Assembly: GCA_021298815.1 (NCBI GenBank) | Contig: JAJTHE010000084.1 | Span: 1 to 34,624 of the forward strand | Direction: 5' to 3' | DNA length: 34,624 nucleotides | Origin: Betaproteobacteria bacterium | GTDB lineage: Bacteria > Pseudomonadota > Gammaproteobacteria > Burkholderiales > CAIKXV01 | Part shown: in pieces, positions 6,209-14,536 of the stretch | Position numbering within the stretch: the stretch's first letter is position 1 | How the letters are laid out: each line of letters begins with the position of its first letter | Notes under the pieces: generated by a model | What the model saw: the letters and a program-made list of their open reading frames with translations, nothing else | Told to the model about the DNA's origin: nothing | Databases searched by the model: none | Position numbers and translations under genes: made by a program

Positions 6209-7444
6209 TCAGACGACACCTGCCGCCCGGGCGCGCTCGAACTCCTCTTCCCCCATCCCCAGCCGCTCGATGTAGATCTCCCGGTTGTGCACCCCCATCG
6301 GCAACCCGGCGTATTCGATCCTGCCCGGCGTCTCCGACAACCGCGGCTGCACCGTCGGCATCTTCAGCTTGCCCAGCTCCGGATCGTCGATCTCGGTCAG
6401 CGCCCCGCGCGCGATCATGTGCGGGTCTTCCGCCAGGTCCTTGAAGTCCGCGATCGGCGCCGCGGCCACTTCCGCTGCCAGCAGAGCCTGCATGCACTCG
6501 GCCTGCGTACGCGCACCGACCCATGCCGACACCACCGCATCGACCGCATCCACGTTGGTGAGCCGCGCCTGGTTGGTCGCGAACCGCTCGTCCTTCAGCA
6601 GCTCCGACTGACCCATCACCGCGAACAGCCGCTCGGTGATCGCCTGCGTCGACCCGGCGATCGCCACCCAGCGATCGTCCTTCGTCCGATACGTGTTGCG
6701 CGGCGCCGACCCGGTCGTGCGGTTGCCGTAGCGCTTGCCCGGCAGGCCGAGCTGGTCCCATGACACGGCATGCCCGGTCAGCACCGTGTACAGCGTCTCG
6801 ACCAGGCTGGTGTCGATCGACTGGCCGCGCCCGGTGCCCTTCGCGTCGCGCTGGTACAGCGACAGCAGCACGCCGATCGTCGAGTACAGCGCGGCGACGG
6901 TGTCGGCGAGCGGGAAGGGCGGCAGGGTCGGCGGGCCATCGGGCTGGCCGGTGATCTGGGCGAAGCCGCTCATCGCTTCGGCCAGCGTGCCGAAGCCGGG
7001 GCGGTCGCTGTACGGGCCGGTCTGGCCGAAGCCGGAGACGCGCACCATCACCAGGCCGGGGCTCAACGCACGCAGCCGCTCCTCGCCGAGGTTCCACTGC
7101 TCGAAGGTGCCGGCGCGGAAGCTCTCGATCACCACGTCGGCCTGCAGCTTCTCGACCAGCCGGCAGAACAGTTCCTGGCCTTCGGGCTTGCTCAGCGACA
7201 GGGTGATCGTCTTCTTGTTGCGCGACAGCTGCTTCCAGACCAGCGGGACGCCGCCCTTGTTGCGTCCGAAGTAGCGGCCCTGGTCGCCGCCGCGCGGGTT
7301 CTCGACCTTGATCACCTCCGCGCCGAAGTCGCCGAGGATCATCGCGATCGTCGGTCCGGCCACGACCTGTCCGCAGTCGAAGACCGTGATGCCGGAGAGC
7401 GGAAGCGCCCTCGACGTGTCCTTGCCCCTGCCGTTCTCAGCCAA
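6209..7444 (-). CDS. CaiB/BaiF family (class III) CoA transferase
   Basis: This encodes 411 aa from a TTG at 7444. That start is preceded on its strand by a GGGGGA purine run and overlaps the upstream lyase stop by 8 bases; the longer open frame has no family pattern before 'LSGITVFDCGQVVAGPTIAM'. Family marks follow: 'DFGAEVIKVENPRGGDQGR', 'NKKTITLSLSKPEGQELF', 'DVVIESFRAGTFEQWNLG', 'YSDRPGFGTLAEAMSGF' and 'PPTLPPFPLADTVAALYSTI'. Class III enzymes move CoA between organic acids through an acyl-enzyme anhydride on an Asp. At that position the sequence reads 'SIDTSLVETLY', with Glu where Asp is usual. The coupled CitE-like lyase suggests the pair activates and then splits a hydroxy- or keto-dicarboxylate. 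Confidence 0.9.
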   Translation of the reverse strand: MAENGRGKDTSRALPLSGITVFDCGQVVAGPTIAMILGDFGAEVIKVENPRGGDQGRYFGRNKGGVPLVWKQLSRNKKTITLSLSKPEGQELFCRLVEKLQADVVIESFRAGTFEQWNLGEERLRALSPGLVMVRVSGFGQTGPYSDRPGFGTLAEAMSGFAQITGQPDGPPTLPPFPLADTVAALYSTIGVLLSLYQRDAKGTGRGQSIDTSLVETLYTVLTGHAVSWDQLGLPGKRYGNRTTGSAPRNTYRTKDDRWVAIAGSTQAITERLFAVMGQSELLKDERFATNQARLTNVDAVDAVVSAWVGARTQAECMQALLAAEVAAAPIADFKDLAEDPHMIARGALTEIDDPELGKLKMPTVQPRLSETPGRIEYAGLPMGVHNREIYIERLGMGEEEFERARAAGVV

Positions 7445-8336
7445 CGTCCTGTCCCCCGCGTTTCGCGCTGTCGCCCCAGGCCAGCACCCGGCGTGCCGTC
7501 TCGGCCATTGCATAGTCGATCATCGTGCCGCCGTCGATGGTGGTGGCGGCCGAGCCGCGTGCGACGGCTTCGTCGAACGCGACGATCACCCGCCGGTAGT
7601 AGTCGAGTTCCTTCTCGGTCGGGGTGAACACCTCGTTCACCAGCGCGACCTGGTTCGGATGGATGCACGACTTGCCGCGGTAGCCCAGCCGGCGCACCGC
7701 TTCGCAGCAGGTACGCAGCCCCTCGGGGTCTCGGATCTTCGCGTAGGTGCCGTCGAGCACGTGCTTGACGCCGGCCGCCTTGGCGGCGAGCAGCACATGC
7801 GAGCGCACGTAGAGCACCTCGTTGCCCTCGGGCGACCAGGTGTAGCCGAGGTCGGCCTGCAGGTCGCCGTCCTGCGCGGTGCCGCAGCTCACGGCATTCA
7901 CCCGCGGCGAGGCCGAGCAGATGTCGAACGCGAACCAGCAGCCGCGCGCGGTCTCCAGGCTGGGCGTGATGCGGATGCTGCCTTCCTTGACGCCATGCTT
8001 CTTCTCGAGCGCGGTGATCATCCGGTCGACCTCGCGCACCGTCTCTGCGCTGTCGGTCATCGCCAGCCGCACCACCGACAGGCCGGGACGCACGATCGCC
8101 TCCAGATCTTCCTCGAGCAGGCCGGTACCGATCGCGTTCACCCGCACATAGAGCACGTTCGCCGCGCCATGGCTCGCGATGAACTCCTGCGCGATGCCGC
8201 GTGCGCGGGCCTTCTCGGCGACAGGGACGGAGTCCTCCAGGTCGATGATCAACGCGTCGGCGCCGCTCTTCGGGGCCTTGGCCAGCATGTCCGGCCGGTT
8301 GCCCGGCACGAACAGCAGGCTGCGCGGGCCGCTCAT
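7437..8336 (-). CDS. HpcH/HpaI-aldolase / CitE-like lyase (malyl-CoA or citramalyl-CoA lyase type)
   Basis: The 299-aa product starts MSGPRSLLFVPGNRPDMLAK and continues DALIIDLEDSVPVAEKARAR, the hallmark opening of CitE-family enzymes. Conserved elements include 'VRVNAIGTG' (substrate-phosphate Arg), 'ITPSLETARGCWFAFDICSA' (metal-binding Glu), 'GYTWSPEGNEVLYVRSHVL' and 'GYRGKSCIHPNQVALVNEVF'. These Mg-dependent TIM-barrel enzymes cleave or form C-C bonds in malyl-, citramalyl- or citryl-CoA. Length is full for the family. Its stop overlaps the TTG start of the CoA transferase, and the Bug receptor stop-to-start gap upstream is 34 bases. A receptor, lyase and CoA transferase unit for uptake and use of a carboxylic acid is therefore likely, though the acid is unknown. 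Confidence 0.9.
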   Translation of the reverse strand: MSGPRSLLFVPGNRPDMLAKAPKSGADALIIDLEDSVPVAEKARARGIAQEFIASHGAANVLYVRVNAIGTGLLEEDLEAIVRPGLSVVRLAMTDSAETVREVDRMITALEKKHGVKEGSIRITPSLETARGCWFAFDICSASPRVNAVSCGTAQDGDLQADLGYTWSPEGNEVLYVRSHVLLAAKAAGVKHVLDGTYAKIRDPEGLRTCCEAVRRLGYRGKSCIHPNQVALVNEVFTPTEKELDYYRRVIVAFDEAVARGSAATTIDGGTMIDYAMAETARRVLAWGDSAKRGGQDVG

Positions 8337-8370
8337 CGCACTACCCCTTGCGCGTGTGGATGCGCGTGTG

Positions 8371-9354
8371 TCATTCCGCGGTGAGCCCGGTCGCCGATAC
8401 GACCTTGCGCCATTTCTGCACCTCCGACTTCACGAATTCAAGGAAGGGACCGGGCGGATCGCCGATCACCGAATAGCCGACGTCGGTCAGCCGGCGCGCG
8501 ATGTCCTCGCGCCTGAGCGCGTTGGCGGTGGCCGTATGCAGCGCGTTGATCACCTCCACCGGTGTCCCCGACGGCACCATCGACCCGTGCCAGAAGCCGG
8601 ATTCCGCGCCGGGGAAGCCGGCCTCGGCGATCGTCGGCACCTCGGGCACGAGCGCGATCCGCCGCTCGCTCATCGCCGCGATCGGGCGCAGGCGGCCAGC
8701 CTTCACATGCGGCAGCGCCGAGGCGAGCGGGGCGAAGTACACCGAGGTCTCGCCGCTCACCATCGCGTTGATCGCCTCGCCGCCGCCACGGTAGGGTACG
8801 TGCAGCATGTTGGCGCCGGTGATGAAGCGGAACAGCTCGCCACCGATGAACGTGGGCGAGCCGGCGCCGGCCGAGGCGTAGTTGATGGCACCGGGCCGCG
8901 CCTTCGCCAGCGCGACCAGCTGCTTCGCGTTCTTCACCGGCAGCGACGGATGCACCACCAGCAGCGCCGGCGACGAACCGAGGTTGGTCACCGCGGCGAA
9001 GTCGCGCAGCAGGTCGTAGCCGAGCTTCTTGTACAGGCTCATGTTCACGCCATGGCTGAAGTTGGCCTGCAGCACGGTGTAGCCGTCCTTCGGCGCCTTG
9101 GCCACGAGCTCGGCCGCGATGTTGCCGGCCGCTCCGGCGCGGTTCTCGACCACCACGGTCTGCCCGGTCACCTGGGCGAGCCCGTTGGTGACGATGCGGC
9201 CGACGGTGTCGGCGCCGGAGCCGGCCGAGGTCGGGACGATCCAGCGGATCGGCTTCACCGGGAACGGGTCGGCAGCGCAGGCCGCGCCGCTCATCAGGGC
9301 CAGCGGGAGCAGGGCTGCGCCGCAGCCGTGCCGCATGCAACGGTGGATCGCCAT
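8371..9354 (-). CDS. Bug/TctC-family periplasmic solute receptor (copy 1)
   Basis: The 327-aa product starts MAIHRCMRHGCGAALLPLAL with a Sec signal ending near MSGAACA|ADPFP. The mature part begins 'PVKPIRWIVPTSAGSGADTV', the family's 'P-x-K-P-I-x-x-x-V-P' entry, followed by 'VVENRAGAAGNIAAELVAKA' and 'APKDGYTVL', the loops that hold the carboxylate ligand and two waters. The C-terminus (KWRKVVSATGLTAE) is also typical. Bug receptors bind carboxylates or amides and feed tripartite tricarboxylate transporters. GGAGGA lies 8 bases upstream of the ATG, and the longer open frame is not used. It leads the unit with the CitE lyase and CoA transferase, divergent from the ASL-like gene (9355-9496 between). 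Confidence 0.92.
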   Translation of the reverse strand: MAIHRCMRHGCGAALLPLALMSGAACAADPFPVKPIRWIVPTSAGSGADTVGRIVTNGLAQVTGQTVVVENRAGAAGNIAAELVAKAPKDGYTVLQANFSHGVNMSLYKKLGYDLLRDFAAVTNLGSSPALLVVHPSLPVKNAKQLVALAKARPGAINYASAGAGSPTFIGGELFRFITGANMLHVPYRGGGEAINAMVSGETSVYFAPLASALPHVKAGRLRPIAAMSERRIALVPEVPTIAEAGFPGAESGFWHGSMVPSGTPVEVINALHTATANALRREDIARRLTDVGYSVIGDPPGPFLEFVKSEVQKWRKVVSATGLTAE

Positions 9355-9500
9355 CGAACCGTTCCTCCTCCAGGATTGTCCGGGTGCTTCCCGGGCTCGT
9401 CGGCCCGTCGAGGGGCCGAATCGTTCGGAAGGGGGAAGGGTAGTGCGAGTGGGGACGGGAGGGAAGGGGCATAATCCGTCGGGCAGCCAGAGGAGGATGC

Positions 9501-9533
9501 ATGGCCACATCACGCGAAAAGCCGCCCCGATGA
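9501..9533 (+). CDS. 10-aa leader ORF overlapping the lyase start
   Basis: ATG at 9501 follows AGGAGG (9491-9496) with a 4-base spacer and encodes MATSREKPPR, ending TGA 9531-9533. That stop overlaps the ATG at 9530 of the lyase as ATGA. The alternative lyase start at 9497 abuts the same Shine-Dalgarno with no spacer and is unlikely to be used. This suggests the ribosome enters at the mini-ORF and re-initiates on the lyase. The short product has no recognisable function. Confidence 0.4.
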   Translation: MATSREKPPR

Positions 9534-10957
9534 GCGGCGACCTGAACCAGTCGTTCCGCGGGGGCGGACGCTCGGTCGAGTTCCTCGACGAGATCAACGC
9601 CGCTTCGCTGGTGGCGCTGGTCGAGGCGGACGTCCTGCCTGCGGCGGCTGGCGGACGCATCGCCCGCGCGCTCGCCGAGCTGCGCGCCCGCGATGCCGCC
9701 GCCCCGCCTCGCACGACCGCCGACTACCTCGACTTCGAGCCCCGCCTGCTCGAGATCGGCGGTGCCGAGGCCTCGCGCCTGCACACCGGACGCAGCCGTC
9801 AGGACCTCGCATCGACGCTGGCGCGGATGAACCTGCGCGACGGCCTGCTGCACGAGATCGACGCGCTGTGCGCCGCGCGCGAAGCGGTCCTCGCCGCGGC
9901 GAAGGGCCACGAGCGCACGATCATCCCGACCTTCACGCATGGCGTGCAGGCGCAACCCACCACGTATGCGCACTACCTGCTCGCGGTGAGTGCGATGCTC
10001 GCGCGCAACACCGAACGGCTGTGCGAGGTGTGGGCGCGGGTGAACACCAGCCCGCTCGGTACCGCTGCGCTGGCGACCTCCAGCTTCCCGATCGATCGCG
10101 ATCGGCTCGCGGCACTGCTCGGCTTCGACGGGCTGGTGGTCAACGCCTATGACGCCAACCAGCTCTCCAGCGTCGATTGCGCGATGGAAGTCGCGTGCGC
10201 GCTGCAGATCCTCGCCGTGCAGGCCGGCCAGTTCGCGCAGGATGTCCATGCGCCGTATGCGAGCCCGCGCCCCTGGCTGCTGCTGCGCACCGGCGCGCTC
10301 ACCGGCGTAAGCAGCATCATGCCGCAGAAGCGCAACCCGGCCGCGATCGAGCAGTTGCGCGCACAGGCCAGCCTGCTGCTGGTCGAGCTGCAGTCGGTGG
10401 CGATGCTCTCGCACAACGTCCGCACCGGGATGTTCGACTACCGGATGTACGACCCGGTGCCCAGTGCACGGCCGGTCGCCGTGATCGGCCTGATCGGCAA
10501 GGTGGTCGAAGGACTGGTGGTGGATCCGGAACGCGCGCTCGCCGAAGTCCGCGAGGACTACTCGACCACCACCGAGATCGCCGACACGCTGGCCCGGCTC
10601 GAGGTGCCGTTCCGCACCGGGCATCACTACGCGTCGCTGCTCACCGACCACGGGCGCAGCCGTGGCCTGCGGCTGCACGAGATCGCGTATGCGGATGCGC
10701 AGCGCATCTACGTCGAGCAGACCGGCACGCCGCTGCCGCTCGACGAGGCCAGGTTCCGCGAGGCGATCAGCCCGGAGTACATGGTGTTCGGTCGGCGCGG
10801 GCGTGGTGGCCCGCAGCTCGACGAAGTGCAGCGCATGCAGGAAGAACAGGGCTTGGCGGTGGCGGGTACGCGCCGCTGGCTCGAAGACACACGATCGCGG
10901 CTGGCAAGGGCTGGCGCGATGCGGGATGCAGCATTCGCGGGCATCGCGACCCGCTGA
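9530..10957 (+). CDS. Argininosuccinate-lyase-family lyase (not clearly ArgH)
   Basis: This encodes 475 aa from ATG 9530. ASL/fumarase-superfamily signatures are present: 'RLHTGRSRQDLAST' (84-97), 'TFTHGVQAQPTTYAHYLLA' (134-152, catalytic His) and 'GVSSIMPQKRNP' (259-270, with the catalytic Ser on the flexible loop). The superfamily performs beta-eliminations that release fumarate. Genuine ArgH usually reads 'HTGRSRND' and 'THLQRAQP'; here Gln replaces Asn, and the second motif is altered. With a receptor gene 17 bases downstream, I infer a catabolic lyase for an imported N-substituted aspartate or related compound, comparable to the EDDS-lyase-like branch. True argininosuccinate lyase cannot be excluded. 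The fold is cytosolic and tetrameric in the family. Confidence 0.85.
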   Translation: MSGDLNQSFRGGGRSVEFLDEINAASLVALVEADVLPAAAGGRIARALAELRARDAAAPPRTTADYLDFEPRLLEIGGAEASRLHTGRSRQDLASTLARMNLRDGLLHEIDALCAAREAVLAAAKGHERTIIPTFTHGVQAQPTTYAHYLLAVSAMLARNTERLCEVWARVNTSPLGTAALATSSFPIDRDRLAALLGFDGLVVNAYDANQLSSVDCAMEVACALQILAVQAGQFAQDVHAPYASPRPWLLLRTGALTGVSSIMPQKRNPAAIEQLRAQASLLLVELQSVAMLSHNVRTGMFDYRMYDPVPSARPVAVIGLIGKVVEGLVVDPERALAEVREDYSTTTEIADTLARLEVPFRTGHHYASLLTDHGRSRGLRLHEIAYADAQRIYVEQTGTPLPLDEARFREAISPEYMVFGRRGRGGPQLDEVQRMQEEQGLAVAGTRRWLEDTRSRLARAGAMRDAAFAGIATR

Positions 10958-10974
10958 GTTCAAGGAGGAGGACC

Positions 10975-11985
10975 ATGATGAAGCAATCGCTCGCCTTTTC
11001 ATCGGCGAAGCCTGCGGCCGGTCGTCGCGCGGCATGCGTGCTGGCTGCAGCCCTGTTCACGATGACGATGGGTGGCGCCTTCGCGCAGGCCTGGCCCGCG
11101 AAGCCGATCCGCCTGATCCTGCCCTATGGCCCCGGCGGCGGCAGCGATGTCGTCGCGCGCCCGCTCGGGCACTTCCTGTCGCAGCGCCTCGGCCAGCAGG
11201 TGCTGGTCGACAACCGAGGCGGCGCGAACGGCAACATCGCGATGGAGATGGTCGCGCGTGCGCCGGCCGATGGCTACACGCTGGGCCTGGCGCTGACCGC
11301 GCAGCTGGCGATCAATCAGTTCCTCTACACGAAGATCCCGTACGACCCGATGAAGGACTTCGCGCTGATCAACCTGCTCGGCTCGGCGCCGTACTTCCTC
11401 ACGGTGAGCAAGGGCACGCAGGCCAACAGCCTGGACGACTTCCTCAGGCTCGCCCGCGCGAAGCCCGGGGCGATGACCTACGGCTCCACCGGCAACGGCA
11501 GTGGCCTGCACCTGTCGATGGAGCTGCTGAAGTCGATGTCCGGAATCGACATCGTGCATGCGCCGTACAAGAGCGCGGGTGCCGCGATGACCGACATGCT
11601 GGGCGAGCAGCTGCAGGCGATGTTCGTGAGCTATGGCGCAGGCGTCGGCCACTTCAAGGCGGGCCGCATCCGCCCGCTCGGTGCCACCACCGCGCAGCGC
11701 TCGAAGGCGCTGCCCGACATCCCGACGATCGCCGAAGCCGGGGTGAAGGGCTACGAGTCGAGCGTCTGGTATGCGCTGCTCGGGCCGCGCGGCATGCCGC
11801 CGGAGATCGTCAGGCGGCTCAATACCGAGATCGGCTCGCTGATCAAGGCGGAGCTCGGCGCGCAGTTCGAGGCCGACGGCATCACGCCGTCCGGGGCCGG
11901 GCCGGAGCAGCTCGCGGCCTTCGTGCGCAGCGAGAGCCAGAAGTGGGGCAAGGTGGTGAAGCAGTCGGGGGCGAAGCTGGATTGA
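10975..11985 (+). CDS. Bug/TctC-family periplasmic solute receptor (copy 2)
   Basis: This encodes 336 aa starting MMKQSLAFSSAKPAAGRRAA, with hydrophobic CVLAAALFTMTMGGAFA giving a Sec cleavage before QAWPAKP. Family motifs are 'AKPIRLILPYGPGGGSDVVA', 'VLVDNRGGANGNIAMEMVAR', 'APADGYTLGL', 'MTYGSTGNGSGLHLSMELL' and 'HAPYKSAGAAMTDM'. A strong AAGGAGGAGG precedes the ATG; the second ATG at 10978 is also possible. It is 17 bases behind the ASL-family lyase, so the two should be one transcript, and the receptor probably binds that enzyme's substrate. No TctA/TctB genes follow. Its end converges on the amidohydrolase with a 32-base gap and no obvious hairpin. Confidence 0.92.
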   Translation: MMKQSLAFSSAKPAAGRRAACVLAAALFTMTMGGAFAQAWPAKPIRLILPYGPGGGSDVVARPLGHFLSQRLGQQVLVDNRGGANGNIAMEMVARAPADGYTLGLALTAQLAINQFLYTKIPYDPMKDFALINLLGSAPYFLTVSKGTQANSLDDFLRLARAKPGAMTYGSTGNGSGLHLSMELLKSMSGIDIVHAPYKSAGAAMTDMLGEQLQAMFVSYGAGVGHFKAGRIRPLGATTAQRSKALPDIPTIAEAGVKGYESSVWYALLGPRGMPPEIVRRLNTEIGSLIKAELGAQFEADGITPSGAGPEQLAAFVRSESQKWGKVVKQSGAKLD

Positions 11986-12017
11986 CGGTTGGGCCTGCCG
12001 GAATTTCCGACGCTTCG

Positions 12018-13364
12018 CTACTCGAACATCTTCCGCTCGCCCGGCTGCGGATGCAGCACGTACAGCGGCGCCGCGCCGAGCTTGTTCACGTAGGGCTTGC
12101 CCTCCTTCATCACCAGCCGGATCTTGTCCCTGTCCTGCAGCACGGTGATGTCGTGCAGCGGGTCGCCGTCGACCGCGATCAGGTCGGCGAACTTTCCCGC
12201 TTCGAGCGTGCCGGTGTCCGCGTCGATGCGCATCGCCTGCGCGGCGTTGCGCGTGGCAGTCATGATCGATTCCATCGGCGACATGCCGAGCGACGTGTAC
12301 AGCTCGAGTTCTGCTGCGTTGCTGCCCATCTCGGGGTCGTACTGGATGTCGGTGCCCATGAAGATCTTCACGCCGGCCTGGTGCATGCGTTTGAACGACT
12401 CGTAGCAGCGCGGCTGTACTTCTCGCATCTTCTTCAGCACGTTCAGCGGCGAGCCCATGCGCTTGCGTACCTCTATCGCGCGGTCGGTACGGTGCAGAAG
12501 CGTCGGCGAAACCGGGATGCCCGCTTCCTGCACGATCTTCGTCGACTCGTCGTCGGTGAACACCATGTGTTCGATGGTGTCGACGCCAGCCTTCACGCAC
12601 ATCCGGTGCGACAGCGCCGTCCAGCAGTGCGCGGCGACCGGTTTGTGGAAGCCGTGCGCCTCGTCCGCCGCCGCGTCTAGTTCTTCCTGGGTCAGGTTGC
12701 GGGTGTCGCCTTCCTCGTCGGCCGACGCGCCACCGGTCACGCACACCTTGATGATGTCCACGCCGGTGCGGATGTGTTCGCGCGCGGCCGTGCGCACCGC
12801 CCACGGGCCGTCGACGGTGTAACCGGGGTGGCGGTAGGCGGCGCGCGGCAGGTTCATGTCGTGGTGCGAGCCGGTGGTCATGATGCGCCCGGACACCAGC
12901 AGCCGCGGCCCCGGGACGATGCCCGCGTTGATCGCGTCGCGCACCGCACACAGTTCGGTGGCGAAGTTCGCCCATGCATTGTTGCGGCCCATGTCGCGCA
13001 ACGTCGTAAAGCCCATCTCGAAGCAGAGCTGTGCATGGAACAGCGTGTAGAAGGACTGCAGCTGCGGGCTGACCTCGTACATCGCGATGCGGTAGTTGTT
13101 GAACGACACAACGTTGTAGGCGGCCACGTGCACATGGCCGTCGATGAGGCCGGGCATCAGGGTGCAGCCCTTGGCGTCGATGACCTCGGCACCCGCCGGG
13201 ATCTTCACGTTGCCGGCTTCGCCGATCTCCTTGATCCGCTTGCCTGCAATCAGCACGACCGGGTTGCGCAGCACGTTGCCACCGTTGCCGTCGATCAACC
13301 GCCCGCCTGTCACCGCGGTGACGGTCGCCGCATCCGATGCTGTCTTCTGCGATGCTGTGCCCAT
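12018..13364 (-). CDS. Prolidase-like metal-dependent amidohydrolase
   Basis: This encodes 448 aa starting MGTASQKTASDAATVTAVTG, with GGAGGAGC upstream. The amidohydrolase metal site is complete by eye: H77 and H79 in 'GLIDGHVHV', K206 in 'VDIIKVCVTGG' (carboxylated-lysine bridge), H246 in 'VAAHCWT', H266 in 'TIEHMVF' and D339 in 'IFMGTDIQ'. The 'IIKVxxTGGASADEEGD' stretch with carboxylated Lys is typical of the imidazolonepropionase/Xaa-Pro dipeptidase branch. That branch hydrolyses cyclic amides, acyl-amino acids or dipeptides. No signal peptide is seen, so it is cytosolic. It diverges from a Bug receptor at 13564 across 199 bases that contain an inverted repeat, suggesting shared control. 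Confidence 0.88.
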   Translation of the reverse strand: MGTASQKTASDAATVTAVTGGRLIDGNGGNVLRNPVVLIAGKRIKEIGEAGNVKIPAGAEVIDAKGCTLMPGLIDGHVHVAAYNVVSFNNYRIAMYEVSPQLQSFYTLFHAQLCFEMGFTTLRDMGRNNAWANFATELCAVRDAINAGIVPGPRLLVSGRIMTTGSHHDMNLPRAAYRHPGYTVDGPWAVRTAAREHIRTGVDIIKVCVTGGASADEEGDTRNLTQEELDAAADEAHGFHKPVAAHCWTALSHRMCVKAGVDTIEHMVFTDDESTKIVQEAGIPVSPTLLHRTDRAIEVRKRMGSPLNVLKKMREVQPRCYESFKRMHQAGVKIFMGTDIQYDPEMGSNAAELELYTSLGMSPMESIMTATRNAAQAMRIDADTGTLEAGKFADLIAVDGDPLHDITVLQDRDKIRLVMKEGKPYVNKLGAAPLYVLHPQPGERKMFE

Positions 13365-13418
13365 CGTAGCTCCTCCCTCTGGCTGTCCGAGACGGGGTGC
13401 GGCTTGTGCCTGCCGCTT

Positions 13419-13442
13419 CTGTTCGCTACCCTTACCGAACAG
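13419..13442. promoter_or_regulatory. Inverted repeat in the divergent amidohydrolase/receptor control region
   Basis: CTGTTCG (13419-13425) and CGAACAG (13436-13442) form a perfect 7-base inverted repeat separated by 10 bases. It lies between two divergent start codons (13364 and 13564). The size and spacing suit a dimeric regulator operator. No regulator gene is adjacent. Confidence 0.45.
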
Positions 13443-13563
13443 AACCCGGCTGTCAAGAAGACCTGCGCCGCATTGCGGACGACAGGCAAGGCAAGCCGGG
13501 CCGGACGGAGCACGGCAGCGCGGCCCTCGATGTCCGCCTGGCCAGGACCTGGAGGAAACGTCG

Positions 13564-14535
13564 ATGCGGATTCGTTCGTCCATCGTACTGTCCTGTGCGG
13601 CGTTGGCCGCGGCAGCGAGCCCTGCCTTCGGGCAGGCCTACCCGGCCAAGCCGATCCGGGTGATCGTCGCGCAGGCGGCCGGCAGTGCGACCGACATCGC
13701 TACCCGGTTGGTCGGCAACGGCCTGGCCGAACCGCTCGGCCAGCCGCTCGTCGTGGACATCCGGGCAGGTGCCGGCGGCATCCTCGGCACCGAGATCGCC
13801 GCCAAGGCAGCGCCCGACGGCTACACGATGCTGATGGCGAACATCTCGACCCACGGCGTCAACCCGGCGTTGCATCCGAAGCTGTCGTTCGATCCGGTGC
13901 GTGACTTCGCGCCGATCTCGATGGTATCGACCACGGCCAACGTGCTGGTCGTGCATCCTTCGCTGCCGGTACGCAGCGTCCAGGACCTGGTCGCGCTCGC
14001 GAAGGCGCGGCCCGGACAACTGAACTTCTCCACGCCTGGCAGCGGCAGCTCGCAGCACCTGGCGACCGAGCTGCTGCGCTCCATGACCGGCAACGCCCAG
14101 ATGCTGCATGTGCCCTACAAGGGCAGTGGCGGTGCGATGGCCTCGGTCATCGCCGGGGAGACCGTGTGGATGATGCCGACCCTGCCGTTGTCACTGCCGC
14201 ATATCCGCTCCGGGCGCGTGCGGCCGGTCGCGGTGAGCACGCTCAAGCCCGTGGACGATCTGCCCGGCGTGCCGACGATCGCCGCCACGCTGCCGGGCTA
14301 CGAGGTGGTGACCTGGTATGCGCTGATGTTTCCCGCTTCGACGCCACAGCCGATCGTGTCCAGGGTCAATGCCGAACTGGTGAAGCTTCTTGCCACGGTG
14401 GAGATGCAGCGCGCGCTGGCTGGCCACGGGATGCAGGCCCAGTCGAGCACGCCCGAGGCGCTCGGGGAATTCGTGAGATCGGAGATCGCGCGCTGGACGA
14501 AGGTGGCGCGGCAGGCCGGCATCCGGGCGGACTGA
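13564..14535 (+). CDS. Bug/TctC-family periplasmic solute receptor (copy 3)
   Basis: This encodes 323 aa from ATG 13564, with GGAGGAAAC upstream. A Sec signal (MRIRSSIVLSCAALAAAASP then AFG|QAYPAKP) precedes the family core: 'AKPIRVIVAQAAGSATDIAT', 'LVVDIRAGAGGILGTEIAAK', 'APDGYTMLMANISTHG', 'NFSTPGSGSSQHLATELLRS' and 'HVPYKGSGGAMASVIAGET'. It reads 'VDIRAGAGG' where most members have an 'E/D-N-R-x-G-A' loop, so the ligand contact may differ. Its TGA is one base from the ATG of the CobW GTPase, so the two genes are coupled. It diverges from the amidohydrolase, its likely functional partner. Confidence 0.92.
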   Translation: MRIRSSIVLSCAALAAAASPAFGQAYPAKPIRVIVAQAAGSATDIATRLVGNGLAEPLGQPLVVDIRAGAGGILGTEIAAKAAPDGYTMLMANISTHGVNPALHPKLSFDPVRDFAPISMVSTTANVLVVHPSLPVRSVQDLVALAKARPGQLNFSTPGSGSSQHLATELLRSMTGNAQMLHVPYKGSGGAMASVIAGETVWMMPTLPLSLPHIRSGRVRPVAVSTLKPVDDLPGVPTIAATLPGYEVVTWYALMFPASTPQPIVSRVNAELVKLLATVEMQRALAGHGMQAQSSTPEALGEFVRSEIARWTKVARQAGIRAD

Positions 14536-14536
14536 A

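Noticed and set aside
9530..10957. Calling the lyase argH of arginine biosynthesis
   Set aside because: Motif changes (Gln for Asn in HTGRSRxD and an altered THxxxAQP loop) and linkage to a Bug receptor favour a catabolic relative, so no symbol is given.
8438..11035. Very long minus-strand open frame of 865 codons
   Set aside because: It runs antisense to an ASL-family lyase with clear catalytic motifs; its translation is Arg/Gln-rich with no family pattern. High GC leaves such shadow frames open.
10999..12975. Long minus-strand open frame across receptor and amidohydrolase
   Set aside because: The plus-strand receptor and the minus-strand amidohydrolase in a different frame explain the coding; this frame is a composition shadow.
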